Part shown: piece after piece, positions 20,661 to 30,001 of the stretch
Layout of the letters: each line of letters begins with the position of its first letter
Position numbering within the stretch: the stretch's first letter is position 1
Origin: Halomonas zincidurans B6
Lineage (GTDB): Bacteria > Pseudomonadota > Gammaproteobacteria > Pseudomonadales > Halomonadaceae
Assembly (NCBI RefSeq): GCF_000731955.1
Contig: NZ_JNCK01000001.1
Location: 1,302,001-1,366,000 of the forward strand
DNA length: 64,000 bases
Direction of reading: 5' to 3'
The notes under the pieces: model-generated
What the model was told of the DNA's origin: nothing
Database searches by the model: none
Seen by the model: only the letters and a program-made list of their open reading frames with translations
Program-made: the position numbers and the translations under genes

Positions 20661-22446
20661 GTGCGCGGTCTCCGGCGGGCTCGGGTTCGTCGTTAGCGGG
20701 CCTGTCGAGACCGGCCAGCGGCTGGCCGGGGGCGCTGAGCTCGGCGAGTGTCCCCAGCGCGCTCACGCGGCCCTCGTCGAGCATCAGGATACGCTCGGCG
20801 AGTTGCAGCAGTTCCAGCCGGTGGCTGAGCACGACCAGGGTGCGGCCGCGCTTGAGCCGGGCGAGGCCGCGCAGGACCCGCGCTTCGCTGTCGCGATCGA
20901 GGCTGGCGGTGGGTTCGTCGAGCAGGATCAGCGGCGCGCGGCGCAGCCAGGCGCGGGCCAGCGAGATCTGCCGCGCCTGACCGCCGGATACCGGCTGGCC
21001 GCCTTCACCCAGCGGCGTGGCCAGGCCACGGGGCAAGCGGCGCGCCCATTCGGCGAGATCGACCGCCTCCAGGGCGTTCCAGAGCGCGCGTTCGTCGGCC
21101 TGGGGGGCGGCCAGGCGCAGGTTCTCGGCGAGGCTGTCGGGCAATAGCGCGGGCTGCTGGCCGACCCAGCCGATGGCGCGATGCCACGCCTCGCGGGGCA
21201 GGCGATCGATTGGCATGCCGGCGTCGGTGGTCAGCGTGCCGGTCTCGGCGGACAGAAAGCCCATCAGCAGGTTCAAAAGCGTCGTCTTGCCGGCCCCGCT
21301 GGGGCCGATCACCGCCAGCGTCTCGCCGGGATGCAGGGTCAGCTCGATGTCGTCGAGGGCCGGGTGGCGCTGGCCGGCATAGCGGCAGCTGACGCCCTGG
21401 AGATGAACGCCCAGCCGTTCGGGAACCGGCCAATCGGCCTGGGCCGGCGCTGCGGCGTGCTCGTCGGCGAGCATCGGCATCAGATCCTCGGCCGCGGCCT
21501 GGGCCTCGGACCTGGCGTGGTAATGGCTGCCCAGATCGCGCAGCGGTTGGTAGAACTCCGGCGCGAGAATCAGGATGAACAGCCCGCTGTAGAGATCGAG
21601 CCCGCGGCCCCAGGCGCCGAACTCGAAATAGCCCAGATAGCCAAAGCCGATATAGATCGCCAGCAGGGCAATCGACAGCGAGCTGAAGAACTCCAGCAGG
21701 GTCGAAGAGAGAAAGGCCAGGCGCAGCACGCGCAGGGTGCGGTGGCGGAAATTTTCCGAAACATGATGCACGACCGAGGCCTGCTGGCGGCTGACGCCGA
21801 ACAGCTTGAGCGTCGCCAGGCCGCGCAGGGTGTCGAGGAAGTGCCGGTTCATGCGCGTCATCTCGAGGAACTGAGCCTGCTGACGCTGCTTGGCGCCGAT
21901 ACCCACCATCGCCATGTTGAGCGGGATGAGCGGGCCGGTGGCCAGCAGGATGGCGCCGGCGGCCCAATTCAGCGGGAAGACCGCCAGTAGGATCAGCAGC
22001 GGTATGGTCAGGCACAGCCAGACTTGCGGGCGGTAATCGGCGTAGTAGCCGTGGAGCGCGTCGACCTGGTCCCAGATCCGGTTGCCCAGCGTGGCGCTGT
22101 GCTGCTGGCGTGCCCACAGCGGGCCGCGCTGCGCCAGATGATCGAGCAGCCGACGGCGCAGCGCCTGGCGCACGCCGATGGCGCTGCGGGTCGCCGTTTC
22201 GCTCTTCAGCCAGGCAAGCGCGCCACGGCCGATGAAGGCCAGCGGCAGTACGGCCAGCGGCACCGTGAGCTCGCTCAGCCGGCCCTCATCGAGCACCATG
22301 CGCTGGACGACGGTGGCGATCGCCCAGGCCTGGGCGAACAGGCACAGCGTCGCGGCGCTGCCGGCGACAATCGCGAGGGGTGTCCAATAGCCGCCATGTC
22401 GGGCCTGCCGGGCCAGCCATAGGTCGCTCTCGTTGCGTGTGGGCAT
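20653..22446 (-). CDS. cydD: CydD, thiol reductant ABC exporter subunit
   Basis: 597 residues: type 1 ABC membrane domain (about residues 15-310) followed by an ATPase domain with Walker A GPSGAGKTT (about 383-391), signature VSGGQARQ and Walker B LILLDEP. It forms the heterodimer CydCD with the next gene. The start lies 2 bp after the cydB stop, so the oxidase genes and the exporter are transcribed together. Confidence 0.95.
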   Translation of the reverse strand: MPTRNESDLWLARQARHGGYWTPLAIVAGSAATLCLFAQAWAIATVVQRMVLDEGRLSELTVPLAVLPLAFIGRGALAWLKSETATRSAIGVRQALRRRLLDHLAQRGPLWARQQHSATLGNRIWDQVDALHGYYADYRPQVWLCLTIPLLILLAVFPLNWAAGAILLATGPLIPLNMAMVGIGAKQRQQAQFLEMTRMNRHFLDTLRGLATLKLFGVSRQQASVVHHVSENFRHRTLRVLRLAFLSSTLLEFFSSLSIALLAIYIGFGYLGYFEFGAWGRGLDLYSGLFILILAPEFYQPLRDLGSHYHARSEAQAAAEDLMPMLADEHAAAPAQADWPVPERLGVHLQGVSCRYAGQRHPALDDIELTLHPGETLAVIGPSGAGKTTLLNLLMGFLSAETGTLTTDAGMPIDRLPREAWHRAIGWVGQQPALLPDSLAENLRLAAPQADERALWNALEAVDLAEWARRLPRGLATPLGEGGQPVSGGQARQISLARAWLRRAPLILLDEPTASLDRDSEARVLRGLARLKRGRTLVVLSHRLELLQLAERILMLDEGRVSALGTLAELSAPGQPLAGLDRPANDEPEPAGDRAHD

Positions 22447-22448
22447 GG

Positions 22449-23447
22449 CTAGTCTTCGCTCTCCCGCACCTTGCCGGCGAAGACGCGGTAACTGTAAAGG
22501 GTAAAGCTGAGGATGATCGGAATCATGATGGCGTAGCCGATCAGCAGGAAAAACTGGCTCGAGCGGTTCGAGGCCGCTTTCCAGATCGTGATGTCGGGCG
22601 GGATCAGCAAGGGGTAGAGGCTGATGGCCAGCCCCGTGCAGCCCATCGCGAACAGGCCGACAATCTGTGCGAACAGCCGCTTCTCATGCCCACGGCCGGC
22701 GCTTAGGATGGCGCCGATCGCCAATGCCAGCATGACAACGCCGATGGCCGCCAGATAGAGCCCGCTGGGCAGGCTGAACCAGCGTTCGGCGACGTGCGCG
22801 TTGATCAACGGCGTGCCGATCACAACGATCACCAGCGCGACGATGAAGATCAGCAGCAGCGGCCTGACCAGGCGCAGAAAGCGTGCCTGCAGCGCGCCGT
22901 CGGTCTTGACGATCAGCCAGGCCGCGCCCAGCAGGGCATAGCCGATCACCAGGGCGGCGCCGGTAAGCAAGCCGAAGGGCGAAAACCAGCCGAAGAAACT
23001 GGTGGTGTATTGGCCGCTGTCGTCCTGCAGACCGTCTATCACGCTGCCGACGATCATGCCCTGAATGAAGGCGGCGAGCGTGGTGGCGACGAAGAAGCCG
23101 CTATCGAACCAGCGCCGGGTCGAGGTTTCGAAGCGGAACTCGAACGTCATGCCGCGAAAGAACAGCGCCATCAGCATGACGATCACGGGAATGTATAGGG
23201 CCGGAAAGAGCGTCGCGTAAACCAGCGGGAAAGCGCCATACAGCCCCGCGGCGCAGAGCACCAGCCAGGTCTGGTTGCCATCCCAGAAGGGTTGGGCGGT
23301 GGTCATCATGATGCCGCGCTGGCGTTGTTCGCCGACGAACGCAAACAGGATGCCGATGCCCAGGCTGTAGCCGTCGAGGATCACGTACAGCATCAGTCCG
23401 AAGCCGATCAGACAAAACCAGATGACTGCGAAAAGTTCATGGCCCAT
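22449..23447 (-). CDS. cydB: CydB, cytochrome bd-type oxidase subunit II
   Basis: 332 residues, with eight or nine hydrophobic helices over its length. The N-terminal FCLIGFGLMLYVILDGYSLG and PFWDGNQTWLVL segments are family hallmarks. It forms the quinol oxidase with CydA. The length (333 codons) is shorter than E. coli CydB and fits the cyanide-insensitive (CioB) branch. No CydX-like small gene is found between cydB and cydD. Confidence 0.93.
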   Translation of the reverse strand: MGHELFAVIWFCLIGFGLMLYVILDGYSLGIGILFAFVGEQRQRGIMMTTAQPFWDGNQTWLVLCAAGLYGAFPLVYATLFPALYIPVIVMLMALFFRGMTFEFRFETSTRRWFDSGFFVATTLAAFIQGMIVGSVIDGLQDDSGQYTTSFFGWFSPFGLLTGAALVIGYALLGAAWLIVKTDGALQARFLRLVRPLLLIFIVALVIVVIGTPLINAHVAERWFSLPSGLYLAAIGVVMLALAIGAILSAGRGHEKRLFAQIVGLFAMGCTGLAISLYPLLIPPDITIWKAASNRSSQFFLLIGYAIMIPIILSFTLYSYRVFAGKVRESED

Positions 23448-23476
23448 TGAATCGCTCCCTGCGTTGGCTGATGGCG

Positions 23477-24889
23477 TTATCGACGTTCCGATTCGTCACG
23501 CCGGCTGAAGGGGCGGCGAGGTTGTTGCGTCTGCTCGCCTTCCCGGTCGGCCGCTTCCTCGGGCATCTTTTCCATGGGCGGCCTGCTTACCAGCTTGAAG
23601 AACAGCCAGGCGCCGGTCGTGAAGATCAACGTGTAGATGCTCCATAGCCCCACCAGGCTGGTCCACAGGGTGGTGGGACTGAACGACGAGACGCCTTCGG
23701 CGGTACGCAGCAGGCCGTAGATGATCCATGGCTGACGCCCGGCTTCGGTGGTGACCCAGCCGGCCTCGATGGCGATGACGCCGATCGGCGTCGCCAGGAT
23801 GATCAGTTTCAGGAACCAGCGCGATTCATAGAGCGTTCGGCGCTTGCGCAGCCATAGCGATAGCGCGACCAGGCCCAACATGGCGAAGCCCAGGTAGACC
23901 ATCAGCCGGAAGGCGAAGAACACCAGCGGCACATTGGGCCGCTCGTCCCGGGGCCACTGGGTCAGGCCCTCGATCTTGCCGGTCAGCGAACGCGTCAGGT
24001 AAAGACTGCTCAGGCGCGGAATCTCCAGTGACAGCCGGTTGGTCTCGGCCTCGCTGTCGGGCCAGGCCAACACCACCATCGGCATGCCGCCGCGCTCGGG
24101 CTTGTTCTCCCAGTAGGCTTCCATGGCTGCGACCTTGACCGGCTGGTGATCGCGGGTATTGATCCCTTGCTGGTCGCCGGCGACGATCTGCAGCGGCACC
24201 GTGAAGGTGAGCATCCACAGCGCCATCGACAGCATCTTGCGGGCCATGGCGTCGCGGCTGTTGCGATGCACGTGCCAGGCGGCGATGCCGGCCACGACGA
24301 AGGCCGTGGCGATCAACGCGGCCAGCGACATGTGCACGAAGCGGTAGGGCATCGAAGGGTTGAAGATCACGTTCCACCAGTTTTCCGGCACGAACTGGCC
24401 GTTCTCGATGGCGTAGCCGGCCGGGGTCTGCATCCAGCTGTTGGAAGCGAGTATCCAGAAGGTGGAAATGTAGGCGCCCAGCGCGACCATGGCGGTGGCG
24501 AAGAAATGTACCCGTGGGCTGACCCGGCCCTCGCCGAACATCATGATGCCGAAGAAGCCGGCCTCGAGAAAAAACGCGGTGACCACCTCGTAGGTGAGCA
24601 ACACGCCATTGATGCCACCGGCCCGGGACGAGAAGCCGCTCCAGTTGGTGCCGAACTCGAAGGCCATGATCACCCCCGAGATGACCCCGGCGGCATAGTT
24701 CGCGGCGAAATGCGGCTTCCAGTAGTTGAAGATGCCCAGGTAGATGGGGTTGCCGGTCTTCATCCACATGGCCTGGACGAAGGCCAGGTAGGTCGCCAGC
24801 CCGATGCTCAAGGCGAGAAAGATGATGTGGTACATCACCGTGGTCGCGAATTGCAGTCGAGCCAGGTCGAGGCTGTCTAGGCCCAGCAT
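23477..24889 (-). CDS. cydA: CydA, cytochrome bd-type oxidase subunit I (CIO-like)
   Basis: 469 residues from the ATG at 24889, which has GGGAG about 7 bases upstream; an in-frame start at 24919 is open but less likely. Conserved elements include QFATTVMYHIIF (haem ligand His), GDQQG in the quinol loop and the C-terminal GRQPWIIYGLLRT. The Q-loop is short, as in cyanide-insensitive quinol oxidases (CioA) rather than E. coli CydA (522 residues). With CydB it reduces oxygen to water using quinol and has high oxygen affinity or NO/cyanide tolerance. That suits an organism that also respires nitrate. First gene of cydABDC. Confidence 0.93.
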   Translation of the reverse strand: MLGLDSLDLARLQFATTVMYHIIFLALSIGLATYLAFVQAMWMKTGNPIYLGIFNYWKPHFAANYAAGVISGVIMAFEFGTNWSGFSSRAGGINGVLLTYEVVTAFFLEAGFFGIMMFGEGRVSPRVHFFATAMVALGAYISTFWILASNSWMQTPAGYAIENGQFVPENWWNVIFNPSMPYRFVHMSLAALIATAFVVAGIAAWHVHRNSRDAMARKMLSMALWMLTFTVPLQIVAGDQQGINTRDHQPVKVAAMEAYWENKPERGGMPMVVLAWPDSEAETNRLSLEIPRLSSLYLTRSLTGKIEGLTQWPRDERPNVPLVFFAFRLMVYLGFAMLGLVALSLWLRKRRTLYESRWFLKLIILATPIGVIAIEAGWVTTEAGRQPWIIYGLLRTAEGVSSFSPTTLWTSLVGLWSIYTLIFTTGAWLFFKLVSRPPMEKMPEEAADREGEQTQQPRRPFSRRDESERR

Positions 24890-25116
24890 GAAGGATCTCC
24901 CTATCCTGTTTGGCTTCACGAACGCTCGATAGGCGGCGTGCCGTTACCGACCGGCGTCCATGCTGGGTCGGTGATCAGACCGGAGAGCTCGCAAGGGACG
25001 CCGGCAACCTCGACCTTATTGTGGAGCGTGCTGGCGCAGAAGGCGAATATTGCGACCACCGACCGGGACGATGATGTGCGTGGGCTTTTCAGGCCGCGCT
25101 GACACAAACGGAATGA
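24890..25116. other. Upstream region of cydA, no gene recognised
   Basis: 227 bp before cydA. It must hold the cydABDC promoter, but I see no clear Fnr-type box or -35/-10 pair. Short open stretches on the minus strand resemble nothing I know. Confidence 0.4.
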
Positions 25117-25547
25117 TTAAAGTGCCGGTCTCGGGGGCTGGCTGGCAGCAGGTGAGCGGTGGTTTCCGGCGAAGTCTCGCTGGGGTGGCCAGTTCAGGCC
25201 CCATAGGCAATGGTACTCGCCGGTGGTTTCAATGCCTTCGGCAAATGACCTGACAACCCAGGCTGAGCGAGACGTTCAGCAGTGACTGCATGAACTGGCC
25301 AGGCGACGGCACAACAGGTCGAGCTCGACCCGGTGTCCGCTGCGGGCGACCGTGTCGAACAGCGCCAGGGCGAATCGAGTGGCGTGCCGACCGGACCGCG
25401 TATCAGCGCCTCATAGCCGAAGATGCCACGGCCGCCAGCATCGGCGATGGGCTGGAAGAGCGGCGTCAGTCTTTCTTTACGCAGGATGGATTTCAACAAC
25501 TGGGCGTCTGGCATGTGGGGCGCTCCGAGCGCTGGCAGAACGGTCAT
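25117..25547 (-). pseudogene. EAL-domain (c-di-GMP phosphodiesterase) gene remnant
   Basis: Read leftwards, the N-terminal part encodes LLKSILRKERLTPLFQPI, IFGYEALIRGP and so on, the start of an EAL domain including the ALIRG form of the signature. After PLDSP the frame shifts; LALFDTVARSGHRVELDLLC continues in another frame. The sequence then jumps to AEGIET (25227-25244), a motif from the far end of EAL domains, before a stop at 25117. So most of the domain is deleted and the rest is frame-broken. The two motifs about 200 bp apart instead of about 550 make the identification reasonably safe. Confidence 0.65.
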
Positions 25548-25648
25548 GTAAGAAGTCGATCAGGAAGCCATTGCTCTCGATGGCCGCGAGCCGCCGACCA
25601 AGTCGATGCGACGAAACGGGCCTGCTCGGGGGCGGGGCGTGGTGTCCA

Positions 25649-26665
25649 TCAGTGCACCTCCCTGGGGCGGCAGGTCGACTCGGGTTGTGGGGAACAGCAG
25701 AAGCTGGACTCGACTTCGCCAGAGGAAGGCAGGGCCAGGCGGATGCCCGCTAGGTACATCAAGGCCGCGACCCCCAGCCCCGCCAGCCGAGCCTCGGGCG
25801 GGTCGGCTCGGGAGCTCAGCATCACCGGTACCGTCAGCCCCATGACCACGCCAGCTGCCGTGGCGCCGGCGTGGTACTCGAAGTTCTTGGCCAACACGTT
25901 GCCGGAGATCAGATCCGGCATCAGCAGGATGTCGGCCTTGCCCGCCACCGGGGAGTCGATGCCCTTCTCCCGGGCCGCGCGCTCGGAGATGGCGTTGTCG
26001 AAGGCCAGCGGCCCGTCGACCTCGGCACCGGTGATCTGGCCGCGGCGAGCCATCAACGTCAGGCAGGCGGCGTCCAGGGTGGAGACGATGGCCGGGTTCA
26101 CCGTTTCCACAGCGGAAATGACCGCTACCCGGGGCGTTGTGACACCTACCATGTGCATCAGCTCGATGGCGTTGTGCAGGATCTGCGCCTTGGCGTCGAG
26201 GTCGGGGGCGATGTTCATCGCCGCATCGGTCACAGCCAACAGGCGTGGGCAGTCGGGCACGTCCACCAAAAAGACGTGGCTCACGCGTCGGCCGGGCTGC
26301 CGTAGGCCGCTGCCCAGCAGGATATGCATGAAGGTGTCGGTGTGGATATGCCCTTTCATCAGCGCATCGGCGTGGCCGTCGAGCACGAGTTCTACCCCAC
26401 GTCGGGCGGCCTCCGTCTCCGAGTCGGCCTCGATCACGGCCTCGAGGTCGATCTCCCAGCCGAGTACCAAGGCGGCTTCGGCGATCTCGTCGGGCCGGCC
26501 GATCAGCACGGGCTCGGCGATCCCGAGCCGTTTGGCCTCGCGTAGTGTCTTCAGCACCGCCGCCTGGGCTGCGTTGACCACGGCGACCCGTATTGGGTCC
26601 TCGCCCCGGGCCTGCTGGATCAGATTATCGAGCGTTGCTGGACGTTGGGCTTCCATCGTGGTCAT
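25649..26665 (-). CDS. Phosphate acetyl/butyryltransferase family protein
   Basis: 338 residues from the ATG at 26665, which has AGGAGG 4 bases upstream (an earlier in-frame start at 26689 would overlap ackA). The fold is that of the phosphotransacetylase/phosphotransbutyrylase family (MKGHIHTDTFMHILL, ADILLMPDLISGNVLAKN). It resembles the enoyl-CoA hydratase/Pta type annotated in many proteobacteria but has no extra N-terminal hydratase domain. It should interconvert acyl-CoA and acyl phosphate. ackA ends 17 bp upstream, so the two make an acetyl-CoA to acetate plus ATP route. The ~30-residue tail after GIRLALPS is not conserved. Confidence 0.85.
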   Translation of the reverse strand: MTTMEAQRPATLDNLIQQARGEDPIRVAVVNAAQAAVLKTLREAKRLGIAEPVLIGRPDEIAEAALVLGWEIDLEAVIEADSETEAARRGVELVLDGHADALMKGHIHTDTFMHILLGSGLRQPGRRVSHVFLVDVPDCPRLLAVTDAAMNIAPDLDAKAQILHNAIELMHMVGVTTPRVAVISAVETVNPAIVSTLDAACLTLMARRGQITGAEVDGPLAFDNAISERAAREKGIDSPVAGKADILLMPDLISGNVLAKNFEYHAGATAAGVVMGLTVPVMLSSRADPPEARLAGLGVAALMYLAGIRLALPSSGEVESSFCCSPQPESTCRPREVH

Positions 26666-26682
26666 GCCACCTCCTGTTTTGG

Positions 26683-27873
26683 CTAACATGCGTTGGCCAG
26701 CGTGCGCTGTACGTGCGTGGCGATCATCCGTTCTTCATCGGTAGTCACGGCCTCTACCCGGACCGGGCCGTCGGCGACGGAGATCAGCGGCGCGGGCTTG
26801 CGGTTGCGCTGCGGGTCCAGCGTCACGCCGAGGTACGTCAGGCCATCGCAGATCTGCATGCGGATATCCGGCGCGTTTGCGCCGATGCCGCCGGTGAAGA
26901 TCAGTCGGTCCAGTCCGCCGAGGGCGGCGCTCAGGGCGCCGATGAAGAGGCGGGCACGATGGCAGAAGAAGTCGATCGCCTGGGCGGCCTCCGGAATGTC
27001 ATTACGGCGCGCTAAAAGTTCGCGCATATCGGCGCTGACACCGGAGAGGCCCAGCAAACCGGAGCGGCGGTAGAGCAGTTGCTCGATCTCTTCGGCATCG
27101 AGCCCGTAATGCCCGGCCAGATACAGCAGGATGCCGGGGTCCAGGTCGCCGCTGCGGGTGCCCATGGGCATGCCGCCCAAGGCGCTGAAGCCCATCGTGG
27201 TCTCGAGGCTGCGTCCCTGGCGAATCGCCGCGAGGGACGCGCCGTTGCCCAGGTGGGCGACAACCAGTCGTTCATCGAGCGCTGCGGGGCCGTGGCGGCG
27301 CACCAGATCTTCGACGATGAACTCGTAGGAGAGCCCATGAAAGCCATAGCGGCGTACCCCCTGGGCCTCGTACTCCCGGGGCAGGCCGGTGTGCCGGGCG
27401 AGCTGGGGTAGGCCGTGGTGAAAGGCCGTATCGAAGCAGGCGAGCTGGGGCACACCGGGAAAATGCGCGCGCATGGCGACGATACCGGCCAGATTGTGCG
27501 GCAGATGCAGCGGCGCCAGTGGCACCAGAGCGTGAAGTCGATCCAGCAGGGATGTATCGATCCGTTGAGGGCAGTCGCAATCGGAGCCACCATGGACAAC
27601 CCGGTGTCCGATGCCGACCAGGTCCAGTCGGCTTGTCTGCTGTCGAAGAAGGATGTCGACCCTCTCGATGGCGGTGGCATGATCGGTCAATTGCGCTGGG
27701 TGGTCGTCCACCGTTCCCTGTGCACTCGACATCTGAAGCCGGCCTTGCGACGTGCCTATCCCACTGGCCGCTCCCCATACCAGGCGTTGAAGCTCCTTCG
27801 TCAAGGCGAACACGGCGAATTTCAGGCTGGATGAACCGCAGTTGACCACCAGAATGGATGGCGTCGTCGACAT
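26683..27873 (-). CDS. ackA: Acetate kinase
   Basis: 396 residues starting at MSTTPSILVVNCGSSSLKF; the ATG at 27873 has AGGAGG about 9 bases upstream, and the longer open frame from 27921 is unlikely. Signature motifs include the N-terminal NCGSSSLKF, HRVVHGG, DTAFH, HLGNGASL and GGIGANAP. AckA makes ATP from acetyl phosphate. It sits upstream of the Pta-like gene in an operon led by a copper ATPase, which suggests use under low oxygen rather than general overflow metabolism. Confidence 0.95.
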   Translation of the reverse strand: MSTTPSILVVNCGSSSLKFAVFALTKELQRLVWGAASGIGTSQGRLQMSSAQGTVDDHPAQLTDHATAIERVDILLRQQTSRLDLVGIGHRVVHGGSDCDCPQRIDTSLLDRLHALVPLAPLHLPHNLAGIVAMRAHFPGVPQLACFDTAFHHGLPQLARHTGLPREYEAQGVRRYGFHGLSYEFIVEDLVRRHGPAALDERLVVAHLGNGASLAAIRQGRSLETTMGFSALGGMPMGTRSGDLDPGILLYLAGHYGLDAEEIEQLLYRRSGLLGLSGVSADMRELLARRNDIPEAAQAIDFFCHRARLFIGALSAALGGLDRLIFTGGIGANAPDIRMQICDGLTYLGVTLDPQRNRKPAPLISVADGPVRVEAVTTDEERMIATHVQRTLANAC

Positions 27874-27924
27874 TGACTGACCTCCTGATACACCGCCGCC
27901 CAACGACTTGACCGACGGCAAGGT

Positions 27925-28260
27925 TCAATGACAACTCCAGGGTTCCTTGGCGGCATTGTCCTTGATGTTCTGATCGACGAACCGGTAATGCTCTTCCTTG
28001 AAGCGGTTCCACCAGCCCTGACTGATTTCGATGCCATGCCTTGTCAGGATCTGTTCGATACCCTCGATACAGAGTCGCGAGGCGTCATAGGCCAGGTGAA
28101 GCATCCGCTTGCTGTCATCGAAAGATACCTTGTCGAGGCCAAAGAGTTGATCGATTTCGGCAATTGCACTTTGAAGATCCTGCTGATCGCCGGGTTTTAA
28201 CTTCAACTTGCGTATGACCAGATTGACCTCGTTGACGCCGAGGCGGTGTTCGCTGGGCAT
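27925..28260 (-). CDS. HMA-like ferredoxin-fold protein, function unknown
   Basis: 111 residues. The middle part (VNLVIRKLKLK...GLDKVSFDDSKRMLHLAYD...GIEQILTRHGIEIS) follows the beta-alpha-beta pattern of heavy-metal-associated (HMA) domains, but the CxxC metal site is absent. A C-terminal amphipathic tail follows (WWNRFKEEHYRFVDQNIKDN). It lies 53 bp after the DUF3141 gene and 52 bp before ackA, in the same operon as CopA. It may bind metal differently or act as a partner; this is inference. Confidence 0.65.
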   Translation of the reverse strand: MPSEHRLGVNEVNLVIRKLKLKPGDQQDLQSAIAEIDQLFGLDKVSFDDSKRMLHLAYDASRLCIEGIEQILTRHGIEISQGWWNRFKEEHYRFVDQNIKDNAAKEPWSCH

Positions 28261-28312
28261 GACGAAACTCCTGTCTTTTGCTGATCGGTCAGCGTTTCTT
28301 CAAGCGGCGCTG

Positions 28313-30001
28313 TTAGTGTTCCTCGCCACCGGGCCATGACCCACCATAAAATCCGGTGAAAAGCAGTTCACTGAAGCCATCGCGCGCTGTGCCGGCCAGT
28401 TCCAAGGTCGAGGTGATCGCATCGCTCGTCAGCGTTTCCCACTGGCGATACATATTTCGCCCCTCGACAGAGACGCTTTCCGGTGGGGCCATATCGGAAA
28501 GCCACTTCACGCTGCCCATCCAGGGCGCGAAGCGCTCCGAGAACATCAGCCGGCTGGTCCGTGCCGGATGCAGTTGACGCAGTACCTCGGCCGACCAGGG
28601 GGTGGTATACAACCGCACCCAGGGCCCGACGAAGGTCTCATAGAGGGACACATTGTGCTCGGAGCGCGCGCGCACTCGCTCGAACGCCGGTGCCTGAGAA
28701 GGGTAATCCAGGTCCTCCACCCGGCGCTCCTCGAAATGCACCCGGAACTGTGGCTTGTGGCAGTCGGGGTCGCCGGTGGGGTTGTCGATGCGCAGCTCGT
28801 AGAGGCCAGGGGCCAGGTCATTCAGCTCTGTGAGGCTCTCGAGGATCGCTCGGTGCTCGAGACGCGCGACCCTGGCGGAAACGAAGATCCCCAGGTGCCC
28901 GACGTGGGGGTTGAGCAGGTAGACGATGCGCTGGTCCGCGGCCTTCAAGGCCTCGGTGCTCGGGTACACCGCCGGAAGCCAGTTGAGCGCCTGATGGGGC
29001 GGGGTGATGTTGTCACCGCCGGAGGCGAAGATCACCAGGGGGTTGCGGATGCGCTTGAGATCGACGGTGCAGCCCGGGCAGAGCTCGAACTCGCCACGCT
29101 CGATCTGGTTGCCGATAAAGAGATTCTCGACGATGGCGGTGATCTCTTCCTTGCTCAGGCTATAGAAGCCCGTCCACCAACGCTCGAACCCCAGAAATCG
29201 CTCGCGCTGTCCCTCGATATCGGCGAATAGCTGATAGTCCTTCTTCCACAAGGTGTTCGCCGGCTTGAGGGTCTCGAAGTTGGTGGCCAGGTTCGCGCCA
29301 TCGAAGCGCCCGTCACCCAGGTCCGCCAACAGATGAGTGAGCCAGGCGCCGCCCAGCAGACCGCCGGCGAGGCGCATGGGGTTGACGCCGGATTCGCCGG
29401 ACCAGTAGGACAGCGGCGAGCCGTTGAGTACCGCCGGCCCGACCAGGCCCTCGCAGTCGGCACTGAGCAGGGCGATGGCCCAGCCCGCCTGGCAATTGCC
29501 GTAGAGTACCGGCGGTTTGCCGGGGTGGTGCTTGGCCAGCGTCTCGACGAAGCGTCGCAGGACGTGCAACACGTCCTCCAGCGTCTGGCCGGGGACGGGC
29601 TCGGGGAAGAAGATCACGAAGTAGACCGGGTGGCCTTCGTGGAGCGCCATGCCGACCTCGGAGTCGCGCTTGAAGCCGCCGATGCCCGGGCCATGGCCGG
29701 CGCGCGGGTCGACGATCATCACCGGCGGTTTGCTGGCGTCGAGGCAGTCTTCCAGACAGTCCTCGCCGACCCGGGTGATACGCAGCAGGGCATAGTTGGC
29801 GGGGCGTTCCAGCCGCCGGCCGTCCAGGATCATTTCATAGTCGAAGTCGAGCAGCGGTGGCTTGCCGGCCTGCTCATGCTCGAGCATGTTGTCCGCGCGC
29901 TCACGCAGCGTGTCCAGGTAGCGCAGGCCGCGCCACCACAGGTTGGCTTGGTAGGTGAACAGTTCCAACGGCGGAAAAAGCGTCGCATCATTCATGCTCA
30001 A
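28313..30001 (-). CDS. DUF3141 protein, PHA-synthase-like alpha/beta hydrolase
   Basis: 562 residues. It resembles poly(3-hydroxyalkanoate) synthases: a lipase-box-like GNCQAGW puts a cysteine at residue 170, and D330 (ASGGDNITPP) and H369 (NPHVGHLGIF) complete a Cys-Asp-His triad. The last ~180 residues are an extra domain not found in PhaC. No phasin, PhaA or PhaB gene is nearby. The ATG overlaps the copA stop (ATGA at 29998-30001). Close homologues tend to sit with ackA/pta genes in proteobacteria; the substrate is unknown. Confidence 0.8.
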   Translation of the reverse strand: MSMNDATLFPPLELFTYQANLWWRGLRYLDTLRERADNMLEHEQAGKPPLLDFDYEMILDGRRLERPANYALLRITRVGEDCLEDCLDASKPPVMIVDPRAGHGPGIGGFKRDSEVGMALHEGHPVYFVIFFPEPVPGQTLEDVLHVLRRFVETLAKHHPGKPPVLYGNCQAGWAIALLSADCEGLVGPAVLNGSPLSYWSGESGVNPMRLAGGLLGGAWLTHLLADLGDGRFDGANLATNFETLKPANTLWKKDYQLFADIEGQRERFLGFERWWTGFYSLSKEEITAIVENLFIGNQIERGEFELCPGCTVDLKRIRNPLVIFASGGDNITPPHQALNWLPAVYPSTEALKAADQRIVYLLNPHVGHLGIFVSARVARLEHRAILESLTELNDLAPGLYELRIDNPTGDPDCHKPQFRVHFEERRVEDLDYPSQAPAFERVRARSEHNVSLYETFVGPWVRLYTTPWSAEVLRQLHPARTSRLMFSERFAPWMGSVKWLSDMAPPESVSVEGRNMYRQWETLTSDAITSTLELAGTARDGFSELLFTGFYGGSWPGGEEH

